DNA of 64,000 nt. It comes from Streptomyces sp. NBC_01244. Lineage in GTDB: Bacteria; Actinomycetota; Actinomycetes; Streptomycetales; Streptomycetaceae. The stretch lies in the NCBI RefSeq assembly GCF_035987325.1, contig NZ_CP108488.1, forward strand, positions 8,928,001 to 8,992,000. Direction: 5' to 3'. Below are positions 1 through 8,721 of the stretch, in pieces. How positions within the stretch are numbered: position 1 is the first letter of the stretch; every line of letters begins with the position of its first letter. The notes under the pieces are model-generated. The model was not told the origin of the DNA. It saw only the letters and a program-made list of their open reading frames with translations, and ran no database searches. Made by a program: the position numbers and the translations under genes.

Positions 1-401
1 GGGCCATCGAGGTGGTCGACGGGTGCCTCGCCCCCGCCGACCTGCCCGGCGACGCCGACGGAGCGGAGTTCGACGCCGCGCTCGAGCGGCTCGTCACCGG
101 GCTGCTGCCCGCCGCGCACCTGTACGGGTTCACCTCCCGCGACGCCACCGTGCTCGCCGACCCCGAGTTCCGGGCCGGGATCCAGCGCCAGGACCAGCGG
201 GCCCTCGCCTTCCTCGCACTCGGCCAGCGCCTCGGCCGGCTCCGCGTCGACCTGCCCGCGTACTGGATCTGGTACTCGCTCTGGGGACTCCTCGACGCCG
301 CCGCCGAGGGCGTCCGCGACGGCCACCTCGCCCGCCGCGACATCGGCCGGCTCGTCCTCGCCTCCTTCCTCAGCGGAACCCGGCCGTCCCCGGCGGCCTG
401 A
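1..401 (+). CDS. TetR/AcrR-family regulator, C-terminal part (5' end outside window)
   Basis: The reading frame is open from the window edge to a TGA at 399-401, so the DNA-binding N-terminus is not visible. The remaining ~132 residues are an alpha-helical, Ala/Leu/Arg-rich domain with a Trp/Tyr-rich helix (YWIWYSLWGLLDAAAEG), as seen in the ligand-binding halves of TetR regulators. The next gene, 60 bases on in the same direction, is a drug-exporter-type MFS protein, the usual partner of a TetR repressor. Assignment rests on fold pattern and context, because the HTH is missing here. Confidence 0.6.
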   Translation, partial: AIEVVDGCLAPADLPGDADGAEFDAALERLVTGLLPAAHLYGFTSRDATVLADPEFRAGIQRQDQRALAFLALGQRLGRLRVDLPAYWIWYSLWGLLDAAAEGVRDGHLARRDIGRLVLASFLSGTRPSPAA

Positions 402-460
402 GCCCGCACCCCCGAACCCCTCCCGCGTACGACCGTGAAACAACCGTGAACGGAACCCCC

Positions 461-1984
461 ATGCACACCCCCACGCAGGACCCGCGCCGCTGGATCGTGC
501 TCGCGATCCTCTCCGGCAGTCTCCTGCTCATCTCGATGGACACCACGATCCTCAACGTGGCCTTCCCCTCGCTCGTCGGCGACCTCCAGCCGGGCGCCGT
601 ACAGCAGCTGTGGATCATCGACATCTACGCACTCGCCCTCTCCGGGCTGCTGGTCACCGCGGGCGCCCTCGGCGACCGCTGGGGCCGCAAGCGACTGCTC
701 ATGGCGGGCTTCGGCATCTTCGCCCTCGCCTCGCTCATCGCCGTCTTCTCCACCGAGGCCTGGCACGTCATCGCGGCCCGCGCCCTCCTCGGCGTCGGCG
801 GCGCCGCGATCATGCCCTCCACCCTGTCGATCCTGCGCAGCGTCTTCACCGACGCCAAGGAACGCGCCTTCGCGCTCGCCGTCTGGGCCGCCGTGTTCGG
901 CGGCGGCATGGCCTTCGGCCCCGTCGTCGGCGGCCTGCTCGTCCAGGACTACGGCTGGCACTCCGCCTTCCTCCTCAACCTCCCCGTCACCGCGGTCATC
1001 GTCGCGGCCGGCCTGCGCTACCTCCCCGAGTCCCGCTCCCCGCGCTCCACCGGAAAGTGGGACTGGACCGGCGTCGGCCAGTCGATCGTCGGCATGCTCG
1101 CCCTCGCGGGCGGCATCAAGCAGCTCGGCAAGAGCGGTGTCGCCGACCCGCTGCCCTGGGCCCTGCTGGTCCTCGCCGTCGTCGCGCTGACCCTGTTCGT
1201 CCGCCGCCAGCTCCGCGTGGACAACCCGCTGCTCCAGGTCCGGCTCTTCACCAAGCCCGCCTTCAGCGTGGCCGCCACCGCGATCTTCCTGCCCATGGTG
1301 GGCATGGGCGCGATCCTGTTCCTGGTCACCCAGTGGTTCCAGTACGGCCAGGGATACACCCCGCTGGAGGCGGGCCTGCGCCTGCTGCCCGCCCCGCTCG
1401 CGCTGATCTGCGCCTCGATGGTCGCCCCGACCCTCATGCAGCGCTTCGCGATCCGCCACGTGCTCGGCGGCGGCCTGGTGGTCCTCGCGGCGGGCATGGC
1501 CCTGCCCTGGACCCTCCAGCAGTTCACCGGCCTCGGCTACCCCGCCTTCGCCGTCGCGCTGACCATCATGGGCGTGGGCGCGGGCATCGCGACCACCGTC
1601 GCCTCGGTCACCCTCATCTCCACGGCGCCGGCCGACCAGGTCTCCAGCGCCGCCGCCATCGAGGAGACCTGCTACGAACTCGGCTCGGCCATGGGCGTCG
1701 CCATCCTCGGCTCCACCGCCGCCACGCTCTACCGGGGCAACCTCCCGGCCCTGGAGCTGGATTCCACCACCCTGGCCGCCGTACGGGACTCCGTGGGCGA
1801 GGCAGCCCACACCGCCGAGCTGCTCGGCGGCGGCGTCGGCCGGACCCTGCTCGAGGCCGCCTCGCAGGCCTACACCCTCGCGATCACCCCGGCGTTCCTG
1901 ATGGCCGGCGTCCTCGCGATCGCAGCCGCGGCGACCACCTGGACGCTGATCCCGCGCGACCTGAGGCCGACCGAGAACCACTGA
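461..1984 (+). CDS. MFS transporter, DHA2 (14-TM) drug exporter family
   Basis: Predicted 507-residue inner-membrane proton antiporter. Near the N-terminus it has the DHA2 signature DTTILNVAFPSL in TM1. The motif A loop GALGDRWGRKR and a motif C-like GPVVGGLL follow, with about 14 hydrophobic segments in all. The length fits the family (about 500). I chose the ATG at 461; an in-frame GTG at 446 would add five residues. It follows a TetR-family gene by 60 bases, so repression by that regulator and export of a toxic or signalling compound is the likely arrangement. The substrate cannot be read from sequence. Confidence 0.9.
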   Translation: MHTPTQDPRRWIVLAILSGSLLLISMDTTILNVAFPSLVGDLQPGAVQQLWIIDIYALALSGLLVTAGALGDRWGRKRLLMAGFGIFALASLIAVFSTEAWHVIAARALLGVGGAAIMPSTLSILRSVFTDAKERAFALAVWAAVFGGGMAFGPVVGGLLVQDYGWHSAFLLNLPVTAVIVAAGLRYLPESRSPRSTGKWDWTGVGQSIVGMLALAGGIKQLGKSGVADPLPWALLVLAVVALTLFVRRQLRVDNPLLQVRLFTKPAFSVAATAIFLPMVGMGAILFLVTQWFQYGQGYTPLEAGLRLLPAPLALICASMVAPTLMQRFAIRHVLGGGLVVLAAGMALPWTLQQFTGLGYPAFAVALTIMGVGAGIATTVASVTLISTAPADQVSSAAAIEETCYELGSAMGVAILGSTAATLYRGNLPALELDSTTLAAVRDSVGEAAHTAELLGGGVGRTLLEAASQAYTLAITPAFLMAGVLAIAAAATTWTLIPRDLRPTENH

Positions 1985-2028
1985 GCGGAGCAGGGGAGCA
2001 GAGGGGAGCGAGGGGCGGGCCGGCCGGC

Positions 2029-3171
2029 CTACGAGTCGGCCGCGTACGCCCACACCGCGCGCATCTCCGGCGACGGCGACGGGCCGGTCAGCCCCCGCTG
2101 GGTCAGCAGGATGGTGACGGCCCCCGTCGCGGGGACGATGTGGGCGGCGGTGCCGGTGCCGCCGATCCAGCCGTAGCGGCCCGGCACGTTCCACGGGTCG
2201 GTCGGCGTGACGTCGACCGACCCGCCGAACCCCCAGCCCTGGCCCTCCAGGAACAGTTCGGCCCCGGCCCGCTGGGCCGGAGTCAGCCAGTCGGTGGTCA
2301 TCCGCCGCACCGAACCGGCCGAGAGCAGCGGGCCGCCCCCGTCGAGCAGCATCCGGGCGAAGCGGTGCAAGTCGTCCGCTGTGGAGACGAGCCCACCCGC
2401 ACCGGACGGGAAGGCGGGGACGGCGCTCCACTGCCCGTCGGGGGCGTCCACGAGGTCGAGCCCGCCGTCCGTGCCGGCCCGGTACAGGTGCGTGAACCGG
2501 CCCGACTGCCCCGCGGGCACGGCGAACCCGGTGTCGGGCATGTCCAGCGGCTCGAAGATCCGCTCCGCCAGGAACTCCGGCAGCGAGCACCCCGCCACCC
2601 GGGCGATCAGCACCCCCAGCACGTCCGAGCAGGTGTTGTAGAGCCAGGCCTCGCCCGGCTGGCACAGCATCGGGATCCGGCCCAGCGCGGCCATCCACTC
2701 GTCCGGCCCCGCGACCTCCTGCGGCCGCGGCGGGCCCTGGCGCAGCTCGCCGAAGAGCGGTGCGACCGCTGGGAGCGAGAAGTCGGAGGGGAAGCCCCAT
2801 CCCGCGCGGAAGGTCATCAGATCGGCCACCGTCACCGGCCGCTTCGCCGGGACCACGTCGTCGACCGGGCTCGCCGGTGTCCGTACGGCCACCGGTCCGG
2901 CGATCTCCGGCAGCCAGGGGGCGACCGCGTCGGTGAGCGCGAACCGGCCGTCCTCCACCAGCATCATGACCGCCGCCGCGGTGACCGGTTTGGTGAGCGA
3001 GGCGATCCGGAAGATCGAGTCGCGGACCATCGGGGCATCGCCCCCGGCGTCCGCACCGCCCACGGCGGCCACTTCGGGCTCCTTGCCGTCGCCGCGGTCC
3101 ACCAGGGCCACCGCCCCCGGCAGGGTCTTGTCGTCCACGTACGGCCGGAGGATGTCGGTCAAACCGGTCAC
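2029..3171 (-). CDS. Serine hydrolase, class C beta-lactamase / EstB-like family
   Basis: A 380-residue protein with the penicillin-binding-protein/beta-lactamase fold. The catalytic SxxK is SLTK at about residues 58-61, and the second motif is YNT in WLYNTCSDVLG. A C-terminal GTGTAAHI segment probably supplies the third motif. No signal peptide is evident, so it may act in the cytoplasm as an esterase or peptidase rather than as a true beta-lactamase. The GTG start overlaps the stop of the upstream carboxylesterase (GTGA, 4-base overlap), so the two are translationally coupled. Confidence 0.88.
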   Translation of the reverse strand: MTGLTDILRPYVDDKTLPGAVALVDRGDGKEPEVAAVGGADAGGDAPMVRDSIFRIASLTKPVTAAAVMMLVEDGRFALTDAVAPWLPEIAGPVAVRTPASPVDDVVPAKRPVTVADLMTFRAGWGFPSDFSLPAVAPLFGELRQGPPRPQEVAGPDEWMAALGRIPMLCQPGEAWLYNTCSDVLGVLIARVAGCSLPEFLAERIFEPLDMPDTGFAVPAGQSGRFTHLYRAGTDGGLDLVDAPDGQWSAVPAFPSGAGGLVSTADDLHRFARMLLDGGGPLLSAGSVRRMTTDWLTPAQRAGAELFLEGQGWGFGGSVDVTPTDPWNVPGRYGWIGGTGTAAHIVPATGAVTILLTQRGLTGPSPSPEMRAVWAYAADS

Positions 3172-4853
3172 GAGCCCGCCCTTTCGAGATCGAGAGTCTG
3201 CCCTGCGGAGTCCCACAGCCGGCAGTGGTGCCGGGCCGCCGCGTCCACGGGGCGGATGCCGCCCGAGGGCACCGGCGCCAGGGACAGTACGGCGGGGGAG
3301 CGCGGCCACCACGGCCCCGTCCCGGGGGCGTTCGGATCGCCGGTCGCCGCGAACCGGGTCCAGTAGCCGCTCATGCGCTCCGCGAGCACCCGCTGAGCGG
3401 CGCCCATCGGGAGCCCGGTGTCGAAGAGGTACGGCAGCTCGGACCCGTGCGAGGCCCCGTACGGGAAGCCCGCCACGGGCGGCAGCCCGGTGAAGTCCGG
3501 TGCGCGCCGGTCGTCGAAAACGTAGTCGTACGTCGGCACGTGCCGCGCCAGCGCACGGCTGTCCCGCAGCTGCGGGCAGACGAAGGAGGCGTCCGTCAGC
3601 ACGGCGGCGAAGGCCAGCGCGGGCGTCGGATGGGCCGTCACCGGATAGGCGGCCTCGACGAGTCCGGCCCGCGCCCCGAACGCGGCACGCAACCGGGACC
3701 GGTAGGCCTGCGGGTCGGCGACCGGGTGGGCGGGCAGGGTCTGCCCGAGGAAGATCCGCATCTCGTCGCGGGTCGAGCCCTGCACCACCGGGACCCGGTG
3801 GAACTCCCCGCGCTCCAGGGCCCGTCGGGGCTCGGTGGGGAGCAACGGGGTGCCGTAGGACACCGCGGAGAACAGCGTCATGAGTTCGGGTGTCGCCAGG
3901 GCCTCGGGGGCGAGCCGGCGCAGGCACCCCAGTACGTCCGCGGCCTCTCGCCGCCCGCAGCCGAGCCGGGCCGCCGCGGCGGCCCCCCGGGCCACGGTGC
4001 GGGGCTCCGGCACGAACGGCTCGTAGGCGGGCAGCGCGGGGAGCATCGAGTGTGCCGGGACGGTGAGCGAGCAGGAGCCGCTCTGCACGATCGCCCGGTG
4101 GAACAGGCCGGCCGACGCGGGGGAAGTGAGGTGCAGGCAGACGCTCAGGGCGCCGGCGGACTCGCCGAACACGGTGACGTTGCCGGGATCCCCGCCGAAG
4201 CGGGCCGCGTTCGCACGCACCCAGCGCAGGGCCGCCTGCTGGTCGGCGAGCGCGAAGTCGGGGGCGCCCTGGAGCGCGGGATGTCCGAAGAGCCCGAAGA
4301 CGCCCAGCCGGTAGTTGACCGTGACGACCACGGCCCCGCCCGCCGACGCCAGCCGGCCCGGCCGGTACAGGTCCCCGGCACCGTTCATGAACCCGCCGCC
4401 GTGGAACCAGACCATGACGGGACGGCCGGAGGAGTCCGGGGCCGCCGGATGCGGAGCGGCCGGATGCGCGGTGGCCGGCTTCGGGGCCGTGACGTTGAGG
4501 AACAGGCAGTCCTCCGAGCCGCTCGGGCCACCCGGTCCCACCGCGGGCAGCTGCACGCAACGGGCCCCGGGCGCACCGGCATCCCGTACGCCCGACCAGC
4601 GCGCGGCGGGCTCCGGAAGCCGCCAGCGCAGCGGCCCCGTCGGCGGAGCGGCGTACGGGACCCCCTCGAAGGTGCGGTACCCCGCGGCCTCCCGCCCGCG
4701 CACCGCTCCCCGGTCGGTCTCGACGACGGGGCGTTCGGCGGTGCCGGTGCCGGTGCCGGTGCCGGTGCCGGGGGGCGGGGCGACCGGGGCCGCGGCATCC
4801 GGGGCGGCGGCCACGAGGAGGAGGGCCAGCAGCAGGGCTCCCGCGGACGCCAT
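3168..4853 (-). CDS. Secreted type-B carboxylesterase
   Basis: A 561-residue alpha/beta hydrolase of the cholinesterase/para-nitrobenzyl esterase type. Residues 1-22 form a signal peptide, followed by a Pro/Gly/Thr linker with a GT dipeptide repeat (codons ggtacc-like, CCGGTG repeat near 4739-4769). The oxyanion-hole motif is WFHGGGF at 149-155, the nucleophile elbow GESAG has Ser232, and EDCLFLNV is the family signature. It probably hydrolyses carboxylic esters outside the cell. The ATG at 4853 overlaps the stop of the DinB-like gene by one base (TGATG), and its own stop overlaps the next start, so it is the middle gene of a three-gene operon. Confidence 0.92.
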   Translation of the reverse strand: MASAGALLLALLLVAAAPDAAAPVAPPPGTGTGTGTGTAERPVVETDRGAVRGREAAGYRTFEGVPYAAPPTGPLRWRLPEPAARWSGVRDAGAPGARCVQLPAVGPGGPSGSEDCLFLNVTAPKPATAHPAAPHPAAPDSSGRPVMVWFHGGGFMNGAGDLYRPGRLASAGGAVVVTVNYRLGVFGLFGHPALQGAPDFALADQQAALRWVRANAARFGGDPGNVTVFGESAGALSVCLHLTSPASAGLFHRAIVQSGSCSLTVPAHSMLPALPAYEPFVPEPRTVARGAAAAARLGCGRREAADVLGCLRRLAPEALATPELMTLFSAVSYGTPLLPTEPRRALERGEFHRVPVVQGSTRDEMRIFLGQTLPAHPVADPQAYRSRLRAAFGARAGLVEAAYPVTAHPTPALAFAAVLTDASFVCPQLRDSRALARHVPTYDYVFDDRRAPDFTGLPPVAGFPYGASHGSELPYLFDTGLPMGAAQRVLAERMSGYWTRFAATGDPNAPGTGPWWPRSPAVLSLAPVPSGGIRPVDAAARHHCRLWDSAGQTLDLERAGS

Positions 4854-5365
4854 CAGCGGCCCCTCGTCAGCACGCCCCGGACGAAGGCCGCCTGCCCCGC
4901 GTGCTGGAGGTCGTCGCCGATCACGCTGACCAGCCGCACCCCCAGGGTCACCGGCGGGTCCCACCGCTCGTCGACCACCCGGTCCAGGTCGACGGCGGAC
5001 AGCCCCCGCAGGAACCGCTCCGTCTGCGTGTGGACGGCGTCGAAGTAGCCCAGCAGCAGCTCACCCGAGTCGACCCGGACGGCGCCCACCTCGCGGGCGG
5101 TGTGCCCGTAGCCGGTCGAGCCGGGTGGCAGCGCCAGCCCGAACCGCTCCTCCCAGCCCTGCGCGTCCCAGACCTGATCCCAGCCGGCCGCGTCCGCCAC
5201 GTGGTCGTCCTGGATCCGGGTCAGGTGCCAGACGAGCCAGGTGATCGAGTTCGCACCGGGATCGATCCGCGCATCGAGCTGTCCGGCCTCCAGCCCCTCG
5301 ACGGCCTCGTGCACCACGCCCTGGATCCGGCCGAACGCGTCGGCCAGTACCTCCGTAGCCTTCAT
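4853..5365 (-). CDS. DinB/DUF664-like four-helix protein
   Basis: A 170-residue protein resembling the DinB/YfiT-like four-helix bundle superfamily (DUF664 type). It has an N-terminal helix, then WLVWHLTRIQDDHVAD, which carries the first metal-ligand-like His, and a C-terminal DDLQHAGQAAFVRGV segment with another His. Members are often thiol-dependent (mycothiol in actinomycetes) transferases or isomerases, but the reaction here is unknown. It is the first gene of the operon with the esterase and serine hydrolase. The ATG at 5365 is the first plausible start. Confidence 0.82.
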   Translation of the reverse strand: MKATEVLADAFGRIQGVVHEAVEGLEAGQLDARIDPGANSITWLVWHLTRIQDDHVADAAGWDQVWDAQGWEERFGLALPPGSTGYGHTAREVGAVRVDSGELLLGYFDAVHTQTERFLRGLSAVDLDRVVDERWDPPVTLGVRLVSVIGDDLQHAGQAAFVRGVLTRGR

Positions 5366-5549
5366 GCCCCCACCATGCCCACGGCGGGCGCCGACCGGGC
5401 CCGCGGCACCGCGGGGGACCCCCGTTTGCCCGCCCCGAATGGCGCAGCGCGGCCGGGTGCCGCTGAATGTAACAAAGCGTGCGCTTCCCATGACGCACGA
5501 TGACCGGCGCGCGATGTGTAGACCCGCGCGTCGGCGAACGGAGCTTTCC

Positions 5550-6614
5550 ATGAATGACCCGATCACGCTCGCCGCGACGGAGTACGAAGAACCGCGCCGG
5601 CTCCCCGACACCACCCACGTCCGGCCGCCGGCCCCCGGCACGGACGACCTCGACTTCCGCCCCGGGCCCGACTCCGCGCCCGGCTCCGGGCCCGAGTCCG
5701 GGACCGTACCTGAGGTCCAGGCCGGATCCGGATCGGGGGCAGGGGCCGCACCCGGCCCGGACCCCGGACCCCGGCCCGCAGGAGCGACCGCCCGCACCGT
5801 CCTGGAGACCGCCGCCACCGGCCGGCCGGTCCGGGAGGTCACCGACCTGGTGAACCTCCTCAAGGAATCCGGACAGGTCCCCAACCCCGGACACGCGGCG
5901 CTGCGCGCGGCCGCCGTGGCCCGACCCGTCCACGAGGTCCGCGAGATGGTGACCCTGCTGGGGGAGCCTCCGCACGAGCGGGTCGAAACCGACATCACGC
6001 TGCGGGCCGCCGCCCTCGGCCGGCCCATCGAGGACGTGGCCCTGCTCGTCAGCATCCTCGGCACGGGCGAACAGCCCCCGCAGCGCCGCCCCGAGCCGGT
6101 GGACCGGGTACGGACCCCCGTCCACACGCCAGCACCGCAGGCCCAGGCCCAGACCCAGGCCCCGGCCCCGGCCCGGGGCCCGTCCCCGACACCGGCCCGG
6201 GGAACGGCACGGCCGGGCAAGGGCGCGCTGCGCCACATACTGCGCTGGCCGGTGGCGCTCGCACTGCTCCTCTGCGGTGCGCTGCACGTCCCCGGTGATC
6301 TGGCGGCCTTGGCCTCCGGCAACCCGGGCGGGCTGCTCGCCCTGGCCGTCACCCTGCTCTGCCTGACCGCCGGCGCCCTGCTGGCGGTACGGGACACGGC
6401 CGGCGCGTGGCGGGCCGGCGCCGTGATCGCGCTCGGCGTGGCCGGGCTCCACGTGGTCGGCGGCGTCACCGGCTTCGACCCGCTCGGCGGTGCGGTCGGC
6501 GGCTCCCTGGAGTGGGCGGGCATCACGGCGGTGCTGAGCGCGGCGGCCGGCGCCGTACTCGCCGGCCTGGCCCTGCAGTACCGTCCGGCGGCCGACCCGG
6601 CCGACGGCGCCTGA
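5550..6614 (+). CDS. Four-TM membrane protein with three ~20-residue N-terminal repeats; unrecognised
   Basis: I do not recognise the family of this 354-residue protein. Residues 30-80 are Pro/Gly-rich and probably disordered. Three related helices follow at about 86-105, 118-137 and 151-170, each with the pattern A-A-x-x-R-P-[VI]-x-[ED]-V-x-x-[LM]-V-x-[LI]-L. Next comes a Gln/Ala/Pro linker (182-222), then four hydrophobic segments at about 231-248, 262-280, 290-306 and 322-342. The start is the ATG at 5550, with GGAG ending six bases upstream. A strong stem-loop follows the stop. The repeats could be a small protein-binding or sensor module facing the cytoplasm. Confidence 0.75.
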   Translation: MNDPITLAATEYEEPRRLPDTTHVRPPAPGTDDLDFRPGPDSAPGSGPESGTVPEVQAGSGSGAGAAPGPDPGPRPAGATARTVLETAATGRPVREVTDLVNLLKESGQVPNPGHAALRAAAVARPVHEVREMVTLLGEPPHERVETDITLRAAALGRPIEDVALLVSILGTGEQPPQRRPEPVDRVRTPVHTPAPQAQAQTQAPAPARGPSPTPARGTARPGKGALRHILRWPVALALLLCGALHVPGDLAALASGNPGGLLALAVTLLCLTAGALLAVRDTAGAWRAGAVIALGVAGLHVVGGVTGFDPLGGAVGGSLEWAGITAVLSAAAGAVLAGLALQYRPAADPADGA

Positions 6615-6618
6615 CCCG

Positions 6619-6663
6619 GGCGGAGAGGGGGCACGGGGCACGGACCCGGGCCCCCTCTCCGCC
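6619..6663 (+). terminator. Perfect 14-bp stem-loop after the four-TM repeat-protein gene
   Basis: Bases 6619-6632 are perfectly complementary to 6650-6663, with a 17-base loop. There is no U-tract, which is normal for Streptomyces terminators. It sits five bases after the stop codon and ends 30 bases before the next start. Confidence 0.65.
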
Positions 6664-6692
6664 GGTCGTCGTCTCGCGGAGGAGGACACGCG

Positions 6693-7736
6693 ATGGACCC
6701 GGTGGCCGCACTGGACCGGATCGCCTTCCTGCTGGAACGCGCCCAGGAACCGACCTACCGAGTCCAGGCCTTCCGTACGGCGGCCGCCGCCATCCGCAAG
6801 ATGAGCGAGGGCGAGCCGGCCGAACGGGTCGCCGCGGGCACCCTCGAAGCGGTCAAGGGCATCGGCCCGAAAACCGCCCAGGTCGTCCGCGAAGCCCTCG
6901 GCGGAACGATCCCCGCGTACTTGCAGGGGCTGGAGGAGAAGGCCGCGGCCCACCCCGTGGGACCGCCGCCCGGCCCCGAGGCCCTCGCGCTGCGCGCCGC
7001 CCTGCGCGGCGACTGCCATCTGCACTCCGACTGGTCGGACGGCGGCAGCCCCATCGAGGCGATGGCCCGGGCCGCGGCCGCCCTCGGGCACGACTGGGCG
7101 GTGCTCACCGACCACTCGCCGCGCCTGACCGTGGCCCGGGGACTCTCCCCGGAACGGCTGCGGGAGCAATTGCGTACGGTCGCCGAGCTCAACGCGACCT
7201 GGGCCCCGTTCCGGCTGCTCACCGGCATCGAGTGCGACATCCTCGACGACGGCTCGCTGGACCAGGAGCCCGAACTCCTGGCCGAGGTGGACCTGGTGGT
7301 CGGCTCCGTCCACTCCAAGCTCCGGATGGACGCCCGCGCCATGACCCGGCGGATGGTCGCCGCCGTGCGCAACCCGCACCTCGACGTCCTCGGGCACTGC
7401 ACCGGGCGGCTGGTGACGGGAAAGACCCGCCCGGAGTCGGAGTTCGACGCCGAGGCCGTCTTCGCGGCCTGCGCCGAGTCGGGCGCCGCCGTGGAGATCA
7501 ACAGCCGGCCCGAGCGGCTGGACCCGCCGCGCCGGCTGCTGCGGCTCGCCGTGGCCGCGGGCACCCTCTTCGCGATCGACACCGACGCGCACGCCCCGGG
7601 ACAGCTCGACTGGCAGACCCTCGGCTGCGAACGCGCCCTGGAATGCGGGGTGACGGCCGACCGCGTCGTCAACACCTGGTCCGAGGCCGAGCTCCTCGAC
7701 TGGACCCGGACCCGCCGGACGCCGCGGCCCGGGTAG
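6693..7736 (+). CDS. Helix-hairpin-helix + PHP-domain phosphoesterase (PolX-like without the polymerase core)
   Basis: A 347-residue protein. Residues 1-75 form a short helical/HhH module (AVKGIGPKTAQVV) like that in PolX and Pol-beta N-terminal regions. From about 107 on there is a full PHP metal-binding site: GDCHLHSDWSDG, LTDHSPR, GIECDIL, GSVHSKL, LGHCTGR and AIDTDAHAP. PHP domains carry a trinuclear metal centre and hydrolyse phosphoesters, including 3' ends of DNA. The Pol-beta catalytic palm is absent. An AGGAGG Shine-Dalgarno lies just upstream of the ATG. Likely role: DNA end processing or another phosphatase; the substrate is open. Confidence 0.88.
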   Translation: MDPVAALDRIAFLLERAQEPTYRVQAFRTAAAAIRKMSEGEPAERVAAGTLEAVKGIGPKTAQVVREALGGTIPAYLQGLEEKAAAHPVGPPPGPEALALRAALRGDCHLHSDWSDGGSPIEAMARAAAALGHDWAVLTDHSPRLTVARGLSPERLREQLRTVAELNATWAPFRLLTGIECDILDDGSLDQEPELLAEVDLVVGSVHSKLRMDARAMTRRMVAAVRNPHLDVLGHCTGRLVTGKTRPESEFDAEAVFAACAESGAAVEINSRPERLDPPRRLLRLAVAAGTLFAIDTDAHAPGQLDWQTLGCERALECGVTADRVVNTWSEAELLDWTRTRRTPRPG

Positions 7737-7769
7737 ACCCGGCAGACCCGGTACGTACGTCAGTCCCCG

Positions 7770-8585
7770 TCAGCCCCCGTCAGCCCCCTCGGTCCCGTCG
7801 TCCGTCCGGGACGAGGTGAGGGTGAACAGCGCCCCGTCCGGATCGCGCAGCGACACCCACCGCTCGGTGGCGCTCGACCCGGGCTCGGACACCGGGCGGC
7901 CGCCCAGCGCGACCGCCGCCTCCACCGCCGGCTCCAGCGCGGGAACCCGGAAGTGCACGTGCCAGCGCGGCCGGGTGTACGGACTGTAGGAACCCGGCTC
8001 CACGGGACCGCTGTCGAGGCGCGCCACCGGCTCCCCGTCCTGGCGCAGCACGACGCGGTCCTCCTCGTACGCGACCTCGCAGCATCCCGCGCGGCCGGTG
8101 GCCCACTCCAGCACCTCCCCGTAGAAGATCGCCGACTCGAAGGCGTCCCGGGTGCGCAGCTCCAGCCATGCCGGGGCCTGTCCCGAACCGACCCGCCAGC
8201 CCGAGGAGACCTGGCCCTCCCAGATCCCGAACACGGCCCCGTCGCGGTCCGCCACCAGCGCGCCGCGGCCACCGGATTCGAAGGAGACCGGGCCGACCGC
8301 GATCGTGCCGCTGCGTTCCCGGATCCGGTCCACCGCCACGTCGGCGTCGTCGACCGCGAAGTACGGGGTCCAGGCCACGGCCACCGCGAGGTCCCCGGCC
8401 AGGGCCCCGATCCCGGCCACCGGCATCCCGTCCAGCTCGGCCACCGAGAAGGCCTCGCCGAGCCGCGCGGGCCGGAACCGCCAGCCCGCGACCTCTCCGT
8501 AGAACCGCTGCGCCGCGCCGAGATCCCGGGCCATCAGGCTCACCCAGCACGGCGCCCCGAAGACGTCCCTCGTCGAAATCTCCAC
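7770..8585 (-). CDS. VOC-family protein with two glyoxalase-like domains
   Basis: A 271-residue protein made of two tandem VOC (glyoxalase/bleomycin-resistance/dioxygenase) halves. The first starts at about residue 12 (CWVSLMARDLGAAQRFYGEV) and the second at about 138 (AWLELRTRDAFESAIFYGEV). Each has the typical beta-alpha-beta-beta-beta pattern. Actinobacterial members often act as small-molecule-binding or isomerase enzymes, and no substrate is inferable. The start is GTG at 8585. It is divergent from the MDMPI-GNAT fusion with 136 bases between them, so the two may share a promoter region. Confidence 0.88.
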   Translation of the reverse strand: MEISTRDVFGAPCWVSLMARDLGAAQRFYGEVAGWRFRPARLGEAFSVAELDGMPVAGIGALAGDLAVAVAWTPYFAVDDADVAVDRIRERSGTIAVGPVSFESGGRGALVADRDGAVFGIWEGQVSSGWRVGSGQAPAWLELRTRDAFESAIFYGEVLEWATGRAGCCEVAYEEDRVVLRQDGEPVARLDSGPVEPGSYSPYTRPRWHVHFRVPALEPAVEAAVALGGRPVSEPGSSATERWVSLRDPDGALFTLTSSRTDDGTEGADGG

Positions 8586-8721
8586 CGTTTGCTCCGCCCT
8601 TCACCGGGGCGCGGTCAGCGCGCCGTCCCAGCACAAGCAGTAGCGCCCCGGCCCCGACCGCGGCCCGCAGGCGCGCCACCGGGACCACCGACCTTCTGCA
8701 ACAACCTTTAGGGTTCCGCCC

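Noticed and set aside
610..3366. Very long open frames opposite or alongside real genes (for example 610-3366, 30915-36449, 34114-38541)
   Set aside because: They are Arg/Pro/Gly-rich shadow frames produced by high GC; each lies over genes with clear domains and has no motifs or ribosome site of its own.
4739..4769. CCGGTG repeat as a regulatory element
   Set aside because: It lies inside the esterase coding region and simply encodes a Gly-Thr linker.
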